A stretch of DNA of 64,000 nucleotides from Lewinella sp038528965 (GTDB taxonomy: Bacteria > Bacteroidota > Bacteroidia > Chitinophagales > Saprospiraceae): positions 1-64,000 of the forward strand of contig JBCBEC010000013.1 in assembly GCA_038528965.1 (NCBI GenBank), given 5' to 3'. The position numbers and the translations under genes are program-made. The notes under the pieces are model-generated. The model was not told the origin of the DNA. It searched no databases and saw only the letters and a list, made by a program, of their open reading frames with translations. Of the stretch, positions 26,666 to 34,635 are shown in pieces. The stretch's first letter is position 1; every line of letters begins with the position of its first letter.

Positions 26666-28510
26666 ATGAAAACGATGATTGCTAGATTTTTTTCAATCAC
26701 CCTAATTCTTTCCGCCTGTTTGTTTGTCGCCTGTGGCGAGGACGATGACATCATTGTAGATAGTCACAATATCGAAGATGACCAGGTTGATACCCTCGTT
26801 TCTTCTAATGGCGTACTATTCGTCAGGACACCCGAGGAGTGTTTTCTAAATCTACCCGACTGGCCTTACACCCACCAGTACGTTGAAATAGATGGACTGC
26901 GGCAAGCTTACGTAGAAGCAGGCCCCGCCAATGGCGAGGTGGTACTTTTGCTGCATGGCCAGCCCAGTTGGTCGTACTTATACCGCAACATGATCCCCGT
27001 CTTGGAAGACGCTGGTTACCGCGTCATTGCCATGGATCACCTGGGCATGGGGCAGTCTGATAAACCCGTGGACATTGCGGACTACAGCTACCTGGGACAC
27101 GGGGACCGATTGGAGCGCTTTATCCAGCAGCTTGGCTTGAGTGACATTAATTTGTTCGTGCAAGACTGGGGAAGCCTAATTGGTCTAAGAGTAGCAGGAC
27201 TCCATCCTGATTGGTTTGCTACGATTAGTGTAGGTAATGGCTCACTTCCGGTTATCCCGCAGGGGGTTCAGCCGCTTCCTCCTATCGATAACCCGAATGA
27301 GGTGGTAGACCTACCCTCACCTTTTGCTGAATTTCCTGCCCAGCAAGTACCCTTTTACGATGGCTGTGATTTAATCGACGAGAATACTTCTTTTGACTTT
27401 GAAGCTTGGGCCATCTATTCTATGAAGGGGGCATCCTATAAAGCCTCTGAAGTAGTAGAAGCGTTAACCTGGTTTGACCTAACCAAAGAAGTAGAAGATG
27501 CTTACGATGCTCCTTTCCCAAGTAGAGCGTATATGGCCGGTACACGGATTTTCCCCGCACTAGTCAACGAAGTGGCCGGGGTAAATGCAGAAGCTTGGGC
27601 TGGACTCACCTCTTATACCAAACCCTTCTTGACCATCTGGGGCGATAATGATAATGGGAGCTTAGGCTCTTGTGAAACACAACAAAATTTCGTTGCAAAC
27701 GTACCGGGTGCCGCTGGAAAACCTCACGTAAGACTCTCCGAGGCCGGCCACTTCCTACAGAGTGATCAAGGGGTTGAAATAGCTAATCGTCTGGTAGATT
27801 TCTATGCTACCGATTGGGACGTTACGGGAAGCGAGGATTGTGATAATTTCGAGAGTCCGCTTCTTAATGAAGAAAGAACCCAGATGTTGATTCCACCTGC
27901 AAACCTCAGAGGCTTTCAATACTGTGAAGTACTACCGGTGTTTCCTTGTGGGGATGATTTTGTGACCGAAGTGTACGTTTCCATGAGCCACAATGATTGC
28001 CCGGATGCCGATTGGTTTGAACTCAATGCGGAGGAGTTGAAGGATCAATTCAACATGGTAGATGTTAAGTTAAATGGACCACGCCATTGGGTGTTGAATG
28101 CGATACAAACCAGTGCCGGTGGGCAAACCAATAATTACGACAAAGTAGTCGCCTTTGGTAACCTAGAGATGAGCCTCCAGGCTCAGATTCAAGGCTCCTT
28201 TGTGGAAGGTGATATCTATATGGAAAGTGGGGTCCAGCGTACGACTACCTATACTTACCTGGCCGGTAATGAAGTGTACAAATTGATCAATCCACAGGGA
28301 GAGGAATACATTATGCAATCCTACAGCCGCTTGATTGATCAAGATCAGTCCATCGATGATTTAGCCACTTTGGGCGACCGACTCAATCTACCAACGGGCT
28401 GGTCATTCCAAACCGAAATTTTGCAAGAGGACTTCCAGGTCATCACCGAAGGGCTTGCCTTTGTGATCACGGATGACCTTGATAATGCTTACCAGAAGAT
28501 TGTAGAGTAA
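26666..28510 (+). CDS. Haloalkane-dehalogenase-like lipoprotein with an extra C-terminal domain
   Basis: 614 residues with a lipoprotein signal (lipobox LSAC, Cys18, or Cys23). Residues ~60-390 are an alpha/beta hydrolase of the haloalkane dehalogenase type: HGQPSWSYLYRNMIP (98-111), MDHLGMGQSDKP, the nucleophile elbow VQDWGS with Asp167 and Trp168, and the catalytic-His region SEAGHFLQSDQG. The C-terminal ~220 residues form a separate domain with paired cysteines and phrases such as GPRHWVLNAIQTSAGG, YIMQSYSRLIDQDQSIDDLA and LNLPTGWSFQTEILQEDF. I believe such a domain occurs elsewhere as a stand-alone secreted protein. A regulatory site shared with the S74 genes lies upstream. Confidence 0.82.
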   Translation: MKTMIARFFSITLILSACLFVACGEDDDIIVDSHNIEDDQVDTLVSSNGVLFVRTPEECFLNLPDWPYTHQYVEIDGLRQAYVEAGPANGEVVLLLHGQPSWSYLYRNMIPVLEDAGYRVIAMDHLGMGQSDKPVDIADYSYLGHGDRLERFIQQLGLSDINLFVQDWGSLIGLRVAGLHPDWFATISVGNGSLPVIPQGVQPLPPIDNPNEVVDLPSPFAEFPAQQVPFYDGCDLIDENTSFDFEAWAIYSMKGASYKASEVVEALTWFDLTKEVEDAYDAPFPSRAYMAGTRIFPALVNEVAGVNAEAWAGLTSYTKPFLTIWGDNDNGSLGSCETQQNFVANVPGAAGKPHVRLSEAGHFLQSDQGVEIANRLVDFYATDWDVTGSEDCDNFESPLLNEERTQMLIPPANLRGFQYCEVLPVFPCGDDFVTEVYVSMSHNDCPDADWFELNAEELKDQFNMVDVKLNGPRHWVLNAIQTSAGGQTNNYDKVVAFGNLEMSLQAQIQGSFVEGDIYMESGVQRTTTYTYLAGNEVYKLINPQGEEYIMQSYSRLIDQDQSIDDLATLGDRLNLPTGWSFQTEILQEDFQVITEGLAFVITDDLDNAYQKIVE

Positions 28511-28524
28511 AGCCACATAAGGTG

Positions 28525-28578
28525 GGAGGTCAGGCTTGGATAATCTCTCAAAGTTTTGTAGTCCACAGCCTGACCTCC
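28525..28578 (+). terminator. Strong hairpin after the dehalogenase-like gene
   Basis: A perfect 12-bp inverted repeat (GGAGGTCAGGCT at 28525-28536 and AGCCTGACCTCC at 28567-28578) with a 30-base loop, 15 bases after the stop. There is no T-run, so it may act as a processing or stability structure rather than a classic terminator. Confidence 0.5.
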
Positions 28579-28634
28579 TGATTGAACCCGGGAAGGTCAG
28601 ATTAGCTGCGTCATGACCACCAGTAGCTTACCCT

Positions 28635-28707
28635 GTTCAATACACCCCGCATTTTGTTCAATTCACCCGGATTTTTGAATGAGGAGCTGACGTTTCGAGC
28701 TTACTTA
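28635..28707 (+). promoter_or_regulatory. Repeated promoter unit 1 (GTTCAA tandem site plus TACTTA box)
   Basis: GTTCAATACACC (28635) and GTTCAATTCACC (28656) are direct repeats 21 bp apart. A TACTTA box begins at 28702, exactly 46 nt after the second half-site, as in the three other units (31174, 33698, 34104). The intervening TTTCGAGCT is also conserved. It probably drives the first S74 gene, starting a ~190-nt leader. Confidence 0.65.
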
Positions 28708-28749
28708 CGCTAGCTATTAGAGACTGGGGAAAAGTTACATCAGATGAGA

Positions 28750-28816
28750 CTTTTCCTTTTTGAGTTGCAGAACCACAGCAGGATTCTGCTTGGTTCCGCT
28801 TGCTCTTTTTTGCAAG
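28750..28816 (+). ncRNA. Structured 5' leader hairpin, copy 1
   Basis: A GAG...GAACCA arm pairs with TGGTTCCGC...GCTC and is followed by TTTTTT. Three further copies (31290, 33818, 34221) share the fold. In this copy the outer CTTTTCA/TGAAAAG stem is degraded (TTGCAAG). It lies between the promoter unit and the S74 start codon, so it would be a terminator-like leader element or attenuator. Confidence 0.6.
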
Positions 28817-28900
28817 TATTCTCTGGCGCACAAGCACAACAATCGAGCTATCGTACCTATCAATATCAACTTTTTTGTCAGTATTAAAAGCTCATTGAAA

Positions 28901-31165
28901 ATGAAAAGCATCATTAGAGCCATCATTACATTTGGACTGCTTCTTTCTACGACCTATCTGGTAACTGCTCAAGTTGCTATCAACTCTGACGGAGCCTCAC
29001 CGGACTCTTCTGCTATGTTGGAGATCACTAGTGCTGACCGAGGGATTTTGATTCCCAGGATGGACAGCTTGAGTCGGCAAAACATCAGCAATCCCGCTAA
29101 CGGACTCCTGGTTTTTGACACCATCTTTAATTCCTTTTGGTATTATACCGATAGCACCTGGCTCAACCTAAATGCGGTTTTGTCCGATGCCGATAATGAT
29201 ACCAAAATTCAAATCGAAGAAAATCCGGATGAAGATATTATCCGCTTTGACCTGGGCGGCACCGAATTCATGCGCTTGGACAGTGGGCGCATTGAAATCG
29301 TGAATAATGGGACTTCGGTCTCTATTGGTGAAGGTGCTGGTGTTATTCTAGATGATACTGTAAGTGCTAGGAATGTATTCATTGGCTACGAGTCGGGAAA
29401 GGCCAACACAGTTGGAGATGCCAATACTTTTGTGGGGCACCAATCTGGTCTTTTCAACACCACAGGGGAAGATAATACTTTTATTGGCCGGGGTGCCGGA
29501 TATGCTAATACTACTGGAGGGGATAATGCGTTTCTAGGCCGCAGCGCGGGGCGTAAAAATACAACGGGAAGTGACAATGTATTTGTAGGTCGAGGTGCGG
29601 CTTATAATAATGAATCAGGCTCTAGTAATGTTATTATAGGTCGAAATTCGGGCTTTGATAATTTGACCGGTTACAGCAATACTTTTCTAGGTCGAAGTGC
29701 GGGCTATAATAATGAATCGGGTTATAACAACACCGTTATAGGCCGGGGCGCGGGCTTTAATAATGTCAGTGGCCACGCTAATATTTTCCTCGGTTATCAA
29801 GCGGGGTATAATGAAACCGGAGACAACAAACTCTACATCCAGAACAGTACTTCTTCTTCCCCGCTCCTCTACGGCGAATTTGACAATGACTTTCTCCAAA
29901 TAAATGGCCGACTATCCTCCACCGGAGGATTAACGGACGCTGATGGCGACACTAAGATTCAAGTAGAAGAAAATAGCAATGAGGACATCATTCGCTTTGA
30001 TTTAGGTGGTACCGAGTTTTTGCGCTTGGATAGTGGGCGAATTGAAACCTACAATACGGGTAATTCGGTCTTCATTGGTGAAGATGCGGGGCAAAATGAT
30101 GACTATGACGGTAACGTCAATGTGTTTGTCGGCTATAAAGCGGGGCAGAACAATACGGAAGGCTACAGAAATGTCTTCATTGGCACAGAAGCAGGTGACG
30201 CCAATACGTCTGGTTACGAGAATGTATTTGTCGGTTTTAAAGTTGGGTACGTTAATACCACTGGAAATCAGAATGCCATGCTGGGTGATTGGGCTGGCTT
30301 TAAGAATGTATCGGGTAGCGATAATGTACTGATCGGTGCGTTATCTGGTTATAATTCAACTACGGGCTACGGAAATACGATGGTCGGGTATGCTGCAGGC
30401 TATAACGCACCCGAAGGCCGCAACGTGTTTTTAGGCTATAAAGCTGGTTATAACGAAACGGGCGGTAACAAGCTTTATATTGCCAATTCTAACACTTCCA
30501 ATCCTTTAATCTATGGCGAGTTTAACAATAAGTTGTTGACAGTCAATGGTTCGATGGGAGTGAAGGAAAGCCTCACCGGTAGCAGTAATTATGTTCTTAC
30601 TATAGAAAATACCCAAAATGATAATAGTGATGACAACAGTGGCCTGCTGATAAAAGCCGGACACGATGAATACAACGCTAGCAAGCAATCTTCCCTGATC
30701 CGTTTCAATACCCCTAACGGTACCAACTTAGGTAGAATACGGCAAGAAAGCGGCAGCGAGGTCAAGCTTATTACTTCTTCTGACCGTCGCTTAAAGGAAA
30801 ATATCCTACCCACCAAATACGGTTTAGCGGATATCCTAAAAATAGAAGTTAGGGATTACAACTTCATCACCGATGCCGATGATCACGTTAAAACGGGCTT
30901 CATCGCGCAGCAACTGCATACCGTCTTCCCCACTGCGGTAGCTGTTGGTGATGATGCTAAGACTAATCCTTGGGGCGTAGATTATGCGGGTTTAACGCCG
31001 CTTTTGGTCAAGGGAATGCAAGACCAACAACAAATCATTGAAAGGCAACAGCAGGAGATCAGTGCACTACAATCACAAGTCAGTAAGATCAATCAACTTG
31101 AAGAACAGAACGCAGAAATGAAAGCAATGTTGGACCAAATTCAGGAGCGCCTGGATCATCAGTAG
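28901..31165 (+). CDS. S74-chaperone beta-helix surface protein, long form
   Basis: 754 residues from the ATG at 28901, with a signal peptide (MKSIIRAIITFGLLLSTTYL, cleavage after VTAQ). Conserved N-terminal phrase ASPDSSAMLEITSADRGILI, then two head modules, each opening with DADNDTKIQ or DADGDTKIQ and LGGTEF(M/L)RLDSGRIE. Tandem ~16-residue beta-helix repeats of type NTTGxDNxFxGxxAG follow. The C-terminus is a peptidase S74/intramolecular chaperone domain starting SDRRLKENI, with TGFIAQQLHTVFPTAVAVGD and VDYAGLTPLLVKG, then a ~45-residue coiled coil. The family usually trimerises and self-cleaves at the Ser of the SD motif. Likely a surface fibre. Confidence 0.9.
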   Translation: MKSIIRAIITFGLLLSTTYLVTAQVAINSDGASPDSSAMLEITSADRGILIPRMDSLSRQNISNPANGLLVFDTIFNSFWYYTDSTWLNLNAVLSDADNDTKIQIEENPDEDIIRFDLGGTEFMRLDSGRIEIVNNGTSVSIGEGAGVILDDTVSARNVFIGYESGKANTVGDANTFVGHQSGLFNTTGEDNTFIGRGAGYANTTGGDNAFLGRSAGRKNTTGSDNVFVGRGAAYNNESGSSNVIIGRNSGFDNLTGYSNTFLGRSAGYNNESGYNNTVIGRGAGFNNVSGHANIFLGYQAGYNETGDNKLYIQNSTSSSPLLYGEFDNDFLQINGRLSSTGGLTDADGDTKIQVEENSNEDIIRFDLGGTEFLRLDSGRIETYNTGNSVFIGEDAGQNDDYDGNVNVFVGYKAGQNNTEGYRNVFIGTEAGDANTSGYENVFVGFKVGYVNTTGNQNAMLGDWAGFKNVSGSDNVLIGALSGYNSTTGYGNTMVGYAAGYNAPEGRNVFLGYKAGYNETGGNKLYIANSNTSNPLIYGEFNNKLLTVNGSMGVKESLTGSSNYVLTIENTQNDNSDDNSGLLIKAGHDEYNASKQSSLIRFNTPNGTNLGRIRQESGSEVKLITSSDRRLKENILPTKYGLADILKIEVRDYNFITDADDHVKTGFIAQQLHTVFPTAVAVGDDAKTNPWGVDYAGLTPLLVKGMQDQQQIIERQQQEISALQSQVSKINQLEEQNAEMKAMLDQIQERLDHQ

Positions 31166-31173
31166 ATCTTCAG

Positions 31174-31246
31174 GTTCAATACACTTGCCAATTTGTTCAA
31201 TTCACTGCTATTCTCAGTTCTTTTCCCGAAACTTCGTACTTCCTTG
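31174..31246 (+). promoter_or_regulatory. Repeated promoter unit 2 (GTTCAA tandem site)
   Basis: GTTCAATACAC at 31174 and GTTCAATTCAC at 31195, 21 bp apart. The box 46 nt downstream is the weaker TCCTTG (31241). It begins 9 bases after the stop of the first S74 gene and would serve the second S74 gene. Confidence 0.6.
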
Positions 31247-31289
31247 TAAAAATATTGATCAGGACAACTGAGATGTACAGTTCTGAACA

Positions 31290-31357
31290 CTTTTTATTTT
31301 TTGAGTAGCGGAACAGCAGTTGGGTGCTGTCTGTTCCGCTTGCTCATTTTTGAAAAG
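31290..31357 (+). ncRNA. Structured 5' leader hairpin, copy 2
   Basis: GAGTAGCGGAACAGCAG pairs with the CTGTCTGTTCCGC...GCTC arm, and an outer stem CTTTTTA/TGAAAAG (31290-31296 and 31351-31357, one G-U pair) encloses U-rich internal strands. Changes relative to the other copies keep the pairing (GAACA/TGTTC here, GAACCA/TGGTTC elsewhere). Confidence 0.65.
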
Positions 31358-31391
31358 TCTCTTTTGGTAAGGGATACAAAATTCGGGTTTA

Positions 31392-31690
31392 AACTATTGA
31401 TGGTAAATCTATAGTTCCCCCCTTCTTCCCGAAGTTCACAGTATAGCATGTTGAGTTTACCTGCTACGTACGGTATAGAAGCAGGATAAAGCTGTTTTAC
31501 AGCTTGTTAGGCCTTATTCTATAGCTGTGGTTATGGCCGTATAGCAAGCTAGTAAGTGCTGGATAAATCAGAGTGTGCATCGACTTTACACGCTCTAAGT
31601 CTGCAGGGTGGGCATACAGCGCAAGTTCGGCCAGGTTATGCCTTTTGCGAGGAAATACAAAATCCAAATCACCTTGAGCCGAACTATTGA
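31392..31690. mobile_element. Possible ~290-bp insertion in the leader, flanked by a 9-bp direct repeat
   Basis: AACTATTGA occurs at 31392-31400 and again at 31682-31690. The second S74 gene's leader is ~290 bp longer than those of copies 1 and 4, and removing one repeat plus the intervening DNA brings it back into line with them (…CACGCCTATTGAAATCAAC before the coding start). Inside is a nested palindromic segment (TATAGAA … AGCTGTTTTACAGCT … TTCTATA). No ORF. No clear terminal inverted repeats, so the class is unknown. Confidence 0.4.
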
Positions 31691-31742
31691 ACCGTCACGC
31701 CTATTGAAATCAACTTTTGGATAACAATAAAAGCGCAAGAAA

Positions 31743-33689
31743 ATGAAAAGCATCATCACTTTTGGCCTACTATTGGCAACCTCCTATCTGGCTATGGCCC
31801 AGGTAGCCATCAATGCAGATGGCGCCTCACCCGACGCCTCCGCTATACTAGATATTACGAGTACTGACCAGGGGATCTTAATTCCCAGAATGGATAGTCT
31901 TAGTCGGCAAAGTATTAGTGATCCTGCCAATGGCTTAATGGTGTTTGACACCAGTTCTAATTCCTTTTGGTATTATACCGATAGCACCTGGCTCAACCTA
32001 AATGCGGTTTTGTCTGATGCCGATAATGATACCAAAATTCAGATTGAGGAAAATCCGGATGAGGATATTATTCGCTTTGATTTCGGGGGAACGGAATTTA
32101 TACGCTTGGATAGTGGGCGCATCGAAACTTACAATATGGGAAATTCTGTGTTCATTGGCGAAGATGCCGGCCAGAATGATGATTACGACAATAATGTCAA
32201 TGTATTTATGGGCTATAGAGCGGGGCAGGCTAATACCTCTGGTGACCGAAATGTATTTATGGGCGCAGAAGCCGGCGACCATAATACCTCCGCAGGAGAA
32301 AATACTTTTATCGGTTTTAAAGCTGGATATGATAACACGACGGGTAGCAATAATATATTCTTAGGTTCGAGGTCAGGTTTTACGAATACTACCGGCGGCG
32401 ACAATACCTTTCTAGGACACGAAGCAGGCTATTCTAACTCCACCGGAAGTAGAAATGTTTTCTTGGGTTACGAAGCTGGCTACAACGAAACGGGTAGCGA
32501 TAAACTCTACATCGAAAATAGTAATGCTTCTTCTCCGCTGATCTACGGCGAATTTAACAATGACTTGTTGCAGGTCAATGGTACTTTATCGGTGACGGGT
32601 GGTTCCTCCTCAACAGAATATTGGCGAATGGAAAATGGACGAATTGAGGTATTGAACACCGGAAATTCGGTCTTTATCGGTGACTTCGCTGGTCAGAATG
32701 ATGATTTCTCGAACAACTTGAATGTTGGTATTGGCTATTTCGCCTTAAAATCAAACACTTCGGGTGAAGCAAATATGGCCATCGGCACGAGTACTTTAGA
32801 AAACTGTACGGGGGGCGATTTTAATGTGGCGTTTGGCTCTTACGCCGGCTTTAACAATACTTCTGGAAGTAGCAATGTATTTGTTGGAAATAATGCGGGG
32901 ACCAATATCACCACTGGTTCCGGAAACGTGATAATTGGCAGTTATGCTGGAGGGACCTCCAATGTAAGCCAAACCCTATTTATTGATAATACGGATACTA
33001 ATACGCCACTGATTTACGGCGAGTTTGACAATAAGTTATTAACGGTCAATGGTACTTTGGAAGCCAAGGAAAGTATTACCAGCGATAATGATTATGTCTT
33101 TACTGTTGAGAACACGGCTAATAGCAATAATAGCAATAACAATGGTATGCTGATCAAAGCCGGACACGATGAATTTAATCAAGATGAAGAATCTTCCCTA
33201 ATTCGCTTTAATACCCCCAACGGCACCAACTTAGGTAGAATACGGCAAGAAAGTGGCAGCGAGATAAAGCTCATTACTTCTTCTGATCGTCGCTTAAAGG
33301 AAAACATTCTACCCACAAAATACGGTCTAGCGGATATCCTACAAATAGAAGTTAGGGACTACAACTTTATCACGGATGCTGATGATCACATTAAAACGGG
33401 CTTCATCGCACAACAACTGCATACTGTCTTCCCCACTGCCGTAGCCGTTGGTGATGATGCAAAGACAAATCCGTGGGGCGTAGATTATGCGGGTTTAACG
33501 CCGCTTCTGGTCAAAGGAATGCAAGACCAACAACAATTGATTGACGTGCAAAATGAGCTCCTCCAGCAGCAACAACAGCAGATCAACGAGCTACAAGTGC
33601 GAGTTGACAAAATCACTCAACTCGAACAACAAAACGCCGAGGCGAAAGCGATGTTGGAGCAAATTCAGCAGCGATTAGGCCACCAGTAG
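31743..33689 (+). CDS. S74-chaperone beta-helix surface protein, short form
   Basis: 648 residues, signal peptide MKSIITFGLLLATSYLAMAQ. It is a paralogue of the 754-residue protein: the same N-terminal phrase, one full head module (DADNDTKIQ … RLDSGRIETYN) and a second opened by STEYWRMENGRIEVLNTGNS. Beta-helix repeats follow, then the S74 domain (SDRRLKENI, TGFIAQQLHTVFPTAVAVGD) and a C-terminal coiled coil with Q/E-rich heptads (ELLQQQQQQINELQVRVDKI). Blocks near 31950-32040 and the S74 region are nearly identical at the DNA level to the first gene, suggesting recent exchange between the copies. Confidence 0.9.
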   Translation: MKSIITFGLLLATSYLAMAQVAINADGASPDASAILDITSTDQGILIPRMDSLSRQSISDPANGLMVFDTSSNSFWYYTDSTWLNLNAVLSDADNDTKIQIEENPDEDIIRFDFGGTEFIRLDSGRIETYNMGNSVFIGEDAGQNDDYDNNVNVFMGYRAGQANTSGDRNVFMGAEAGDHNTSAGENTFIGFKAGYDNTTGSNNIFLGSRSGFTNTTGGDNTFLGHEAGYSNSTGSRNVFLGYEAGYNETGSDKLYIENSNASSPLIYGEFNNDLLQVNGTLSVTGGSSSTEYWRMENGRIEVLNTGNSVFIGDFAGQNDDFSNNLNVGIGYFALKSNTSGEANMAIGTSTLENCTGGDFNVAFGSYAGFNNTSGSSNVFVGNNAGTNITTGSGNVIIGSYAGGTSNVSQTLFIDNTDTNTPLIYGEFDNKLLTVNGTLEAKESITSDNDYVFTVENTANSNNSNNNGMLIKAGHDEFNQDEESSLIRFNTPNGTNLGRIRQESGSEIKLITSSDRRLKENILPTKYGLADILQIEVRDYNFITDADDHIKTGFIAQQLHTVFPTAVAVGDDAKTNPWGVDYAGLTPLLVKGMQDQQQLIDVQNELLQQQQQQINELQVRVDKITQLEQQNAEAKAMLEQIQQRLGHQ

Positions 33690-33697
33690 CTTCACCT

Positions 33698-33770
33698 GTT
33701 CAGTACACCCCGTAATTTGTTCAACTCACCCTGATTTTCGGGTGAGGGTCTGAAATTTCGGATTTACTTG
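33698..33770 (+). promoter_or_regulatory. Repeated promoter unit 3 (GTTCAR tandem site plus TACTTG box)
   Basis: GTTCAGTACACC at 33698 and GTTCAACTCACC at 33719, 21 bp apart, with TACTTG at 33765, 46 nt after the second half-site. It begins 9 bases after the stop of the second S74 gene and now precedes only a remnant. Confidence 0.65.
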
Positions 33771-33817
33771 TACACATTATTTGAAGCTGGGGAAAAGTAG
33801 GGTTACATCGGACAATA

Positions 33818-33884
33818 CTTTTCACTTTTTGAGTAGCGGAACCAAAGTGGTTTCTCCTGGTTCCGCCTACTCTTTTTTGAAAAG
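33818..33884 (+). ncRNA. Structured 5' leader hairpin, copy 3
   Basis: The best-preserved copy: outer stem CTTTTCA/TGAAAAG (33818-33824 and 33878-33884), U-rich internal strands, then GAGTAGCGGAACCA against TGGTTCCGCCTACTC. The downstream T6 run makes it terminator-like. Confidence 0.65.
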
Positions 33885-33923
33885 ATATTAGTTCAGGTTA
33901 CCAAGTACCAAGTACCAAGTTCA

Positions 33924-34094
33924 GTGAGTGCCACACAACAGTTGGATAAAGAGAACGAGGTTTTAAAGAAAAGGTTAGAAGAAGCCGTCCTTCAACTCAA
34001 CTCACAGATCGATAAGGTCCACCAACTCGAACAACAAAACGATGAAATGAAAGCGATGTTGGAGCAAATTCAGCAGCGTTTAGATCATCAGTAA
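33924..34094 (+). pseudogene. Remnant of an S74 gene: C-terminal coiled coil only
   Basis: Open frame of 57 codons from a GTG at 33924, with no good start and no signal peptide; the open frame runs further upstream into the leader. It ends NSQIDKVHQLEQQNDEMKAM and LEQIQQRLDHQ, almost the same as the ends of the two intact S74 proteins. Upstream is three-fold TACCAAG (33899-33919), probably a recombination scar. A deletion has joined the third leader to the last part of an S74 gene. Confidence 0.7.
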
Positions 34095-34103
34095 CTCCTC
34101 TCT

Positions 34104-34176
34104 GTTCAGTACACCTATCAATTTGTTCAACTCACCGAAAATCTTGCGTTGAATTCGAACGCTTCGGGCTTACTTG
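34104..34176 (+). promoter_or_regulatory. Repeated promoter unit 4 (GTTCAR tandem site plus TACTTG box)
   Basis: GTTCAGTACACC at 34104 and GTTCAACTCACC at 34125, 21 bp apart, TACTTG at 34171, 46 nt downstream. It starts 10 bases after the remnant tail and precedes the miniature S74-derived ORF. Confidence 0.65.
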
Positions 34177-34220
34177 CAGCAGTAACTGAAACTGAGGAAA
34201 AGAGAGCACATCAACTTAAT

Positions 34221-34288
34221 ACTTTTCATTTTTTGAGTAGTGGAACCACAGTTGGGTTCTGCCTGGTTCCGCTTACTCTTTTTGAAAA
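34221..34288 (+). ncRNA. Structured 5' leader hairpin, copy 4
   Basis: CTTTTCA (34221-34227) pairs with TGAAAAG (34282-34288); inside, GAGTAGTGGAACCA pairs with TGGTTCCGCTTACTC. The U-rich internal strands are as in copy 3. Followed after 83 bases by the miniature ORF. Confidence 0.65.
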
Positions 34289-34371
34289 GTTATGAACCCA
34301 GCTATCATCATAATCGAGCAATCACACCTATCGCAATCAACTTTTTGAAAAGAAGTAGAAGCTCAGTAAAA

Positions 34372-34545
34372 ATGAAAAGTATTACCAGAACCATTATCAC
34401 CGCTGTTTTGCTATTGATGACTTCCTACCTGGCAATAGCCCAGGTGGCCATCAATACGGATGGGGCATCTCCTGACTCCTCCGCTATGCTGGAAAAAATC
34501 GATGCTTTAGAAGCTCGCTTAGAAGCATTCCTGCAGAACCAATAA
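34372..34545 (+). CDS. Miniature S74-derived secreted peptide (internal deletion)
   Basis: 57 residues: the family signal peptide (MKSITRTIITAVLLLMTSYL), the conserved mature start (QVAINTDGASPDSSAMLE), then directly a short coiled-coil end (KIDALEARLEAFLQNQ). The head and S74 domain are missing. The ORF keeps the same promoter unit and leader as the intact genes, so it may be expressed as a ~35-residue secreted peptide, or it may be decaying. The frame extends upstream to 34240 but that part is leader sequence. Confidence 0.6.
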   Translation: MKSITRTIITAVLLLMTSYLAIAQVAINTDGASPDSSAMLEKIDALEARLEAFLQNQ

Positions 34546-34635
34546 TCTATTGTACGCGGCTGCACCCCCCATCCTTAACCTCTACCACAGAGCAGTATGG
34601 TGCTCACACTCATTATGAATTTGAAAAATTAAATC

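Noticed and set aside
29340..30450. Regularly spaced short repeats that might look like a CRISPR array
   Set aside because: The repeats are in frame, degenerate and encode the ~16-residue beta-helix motif of the S74 protein.
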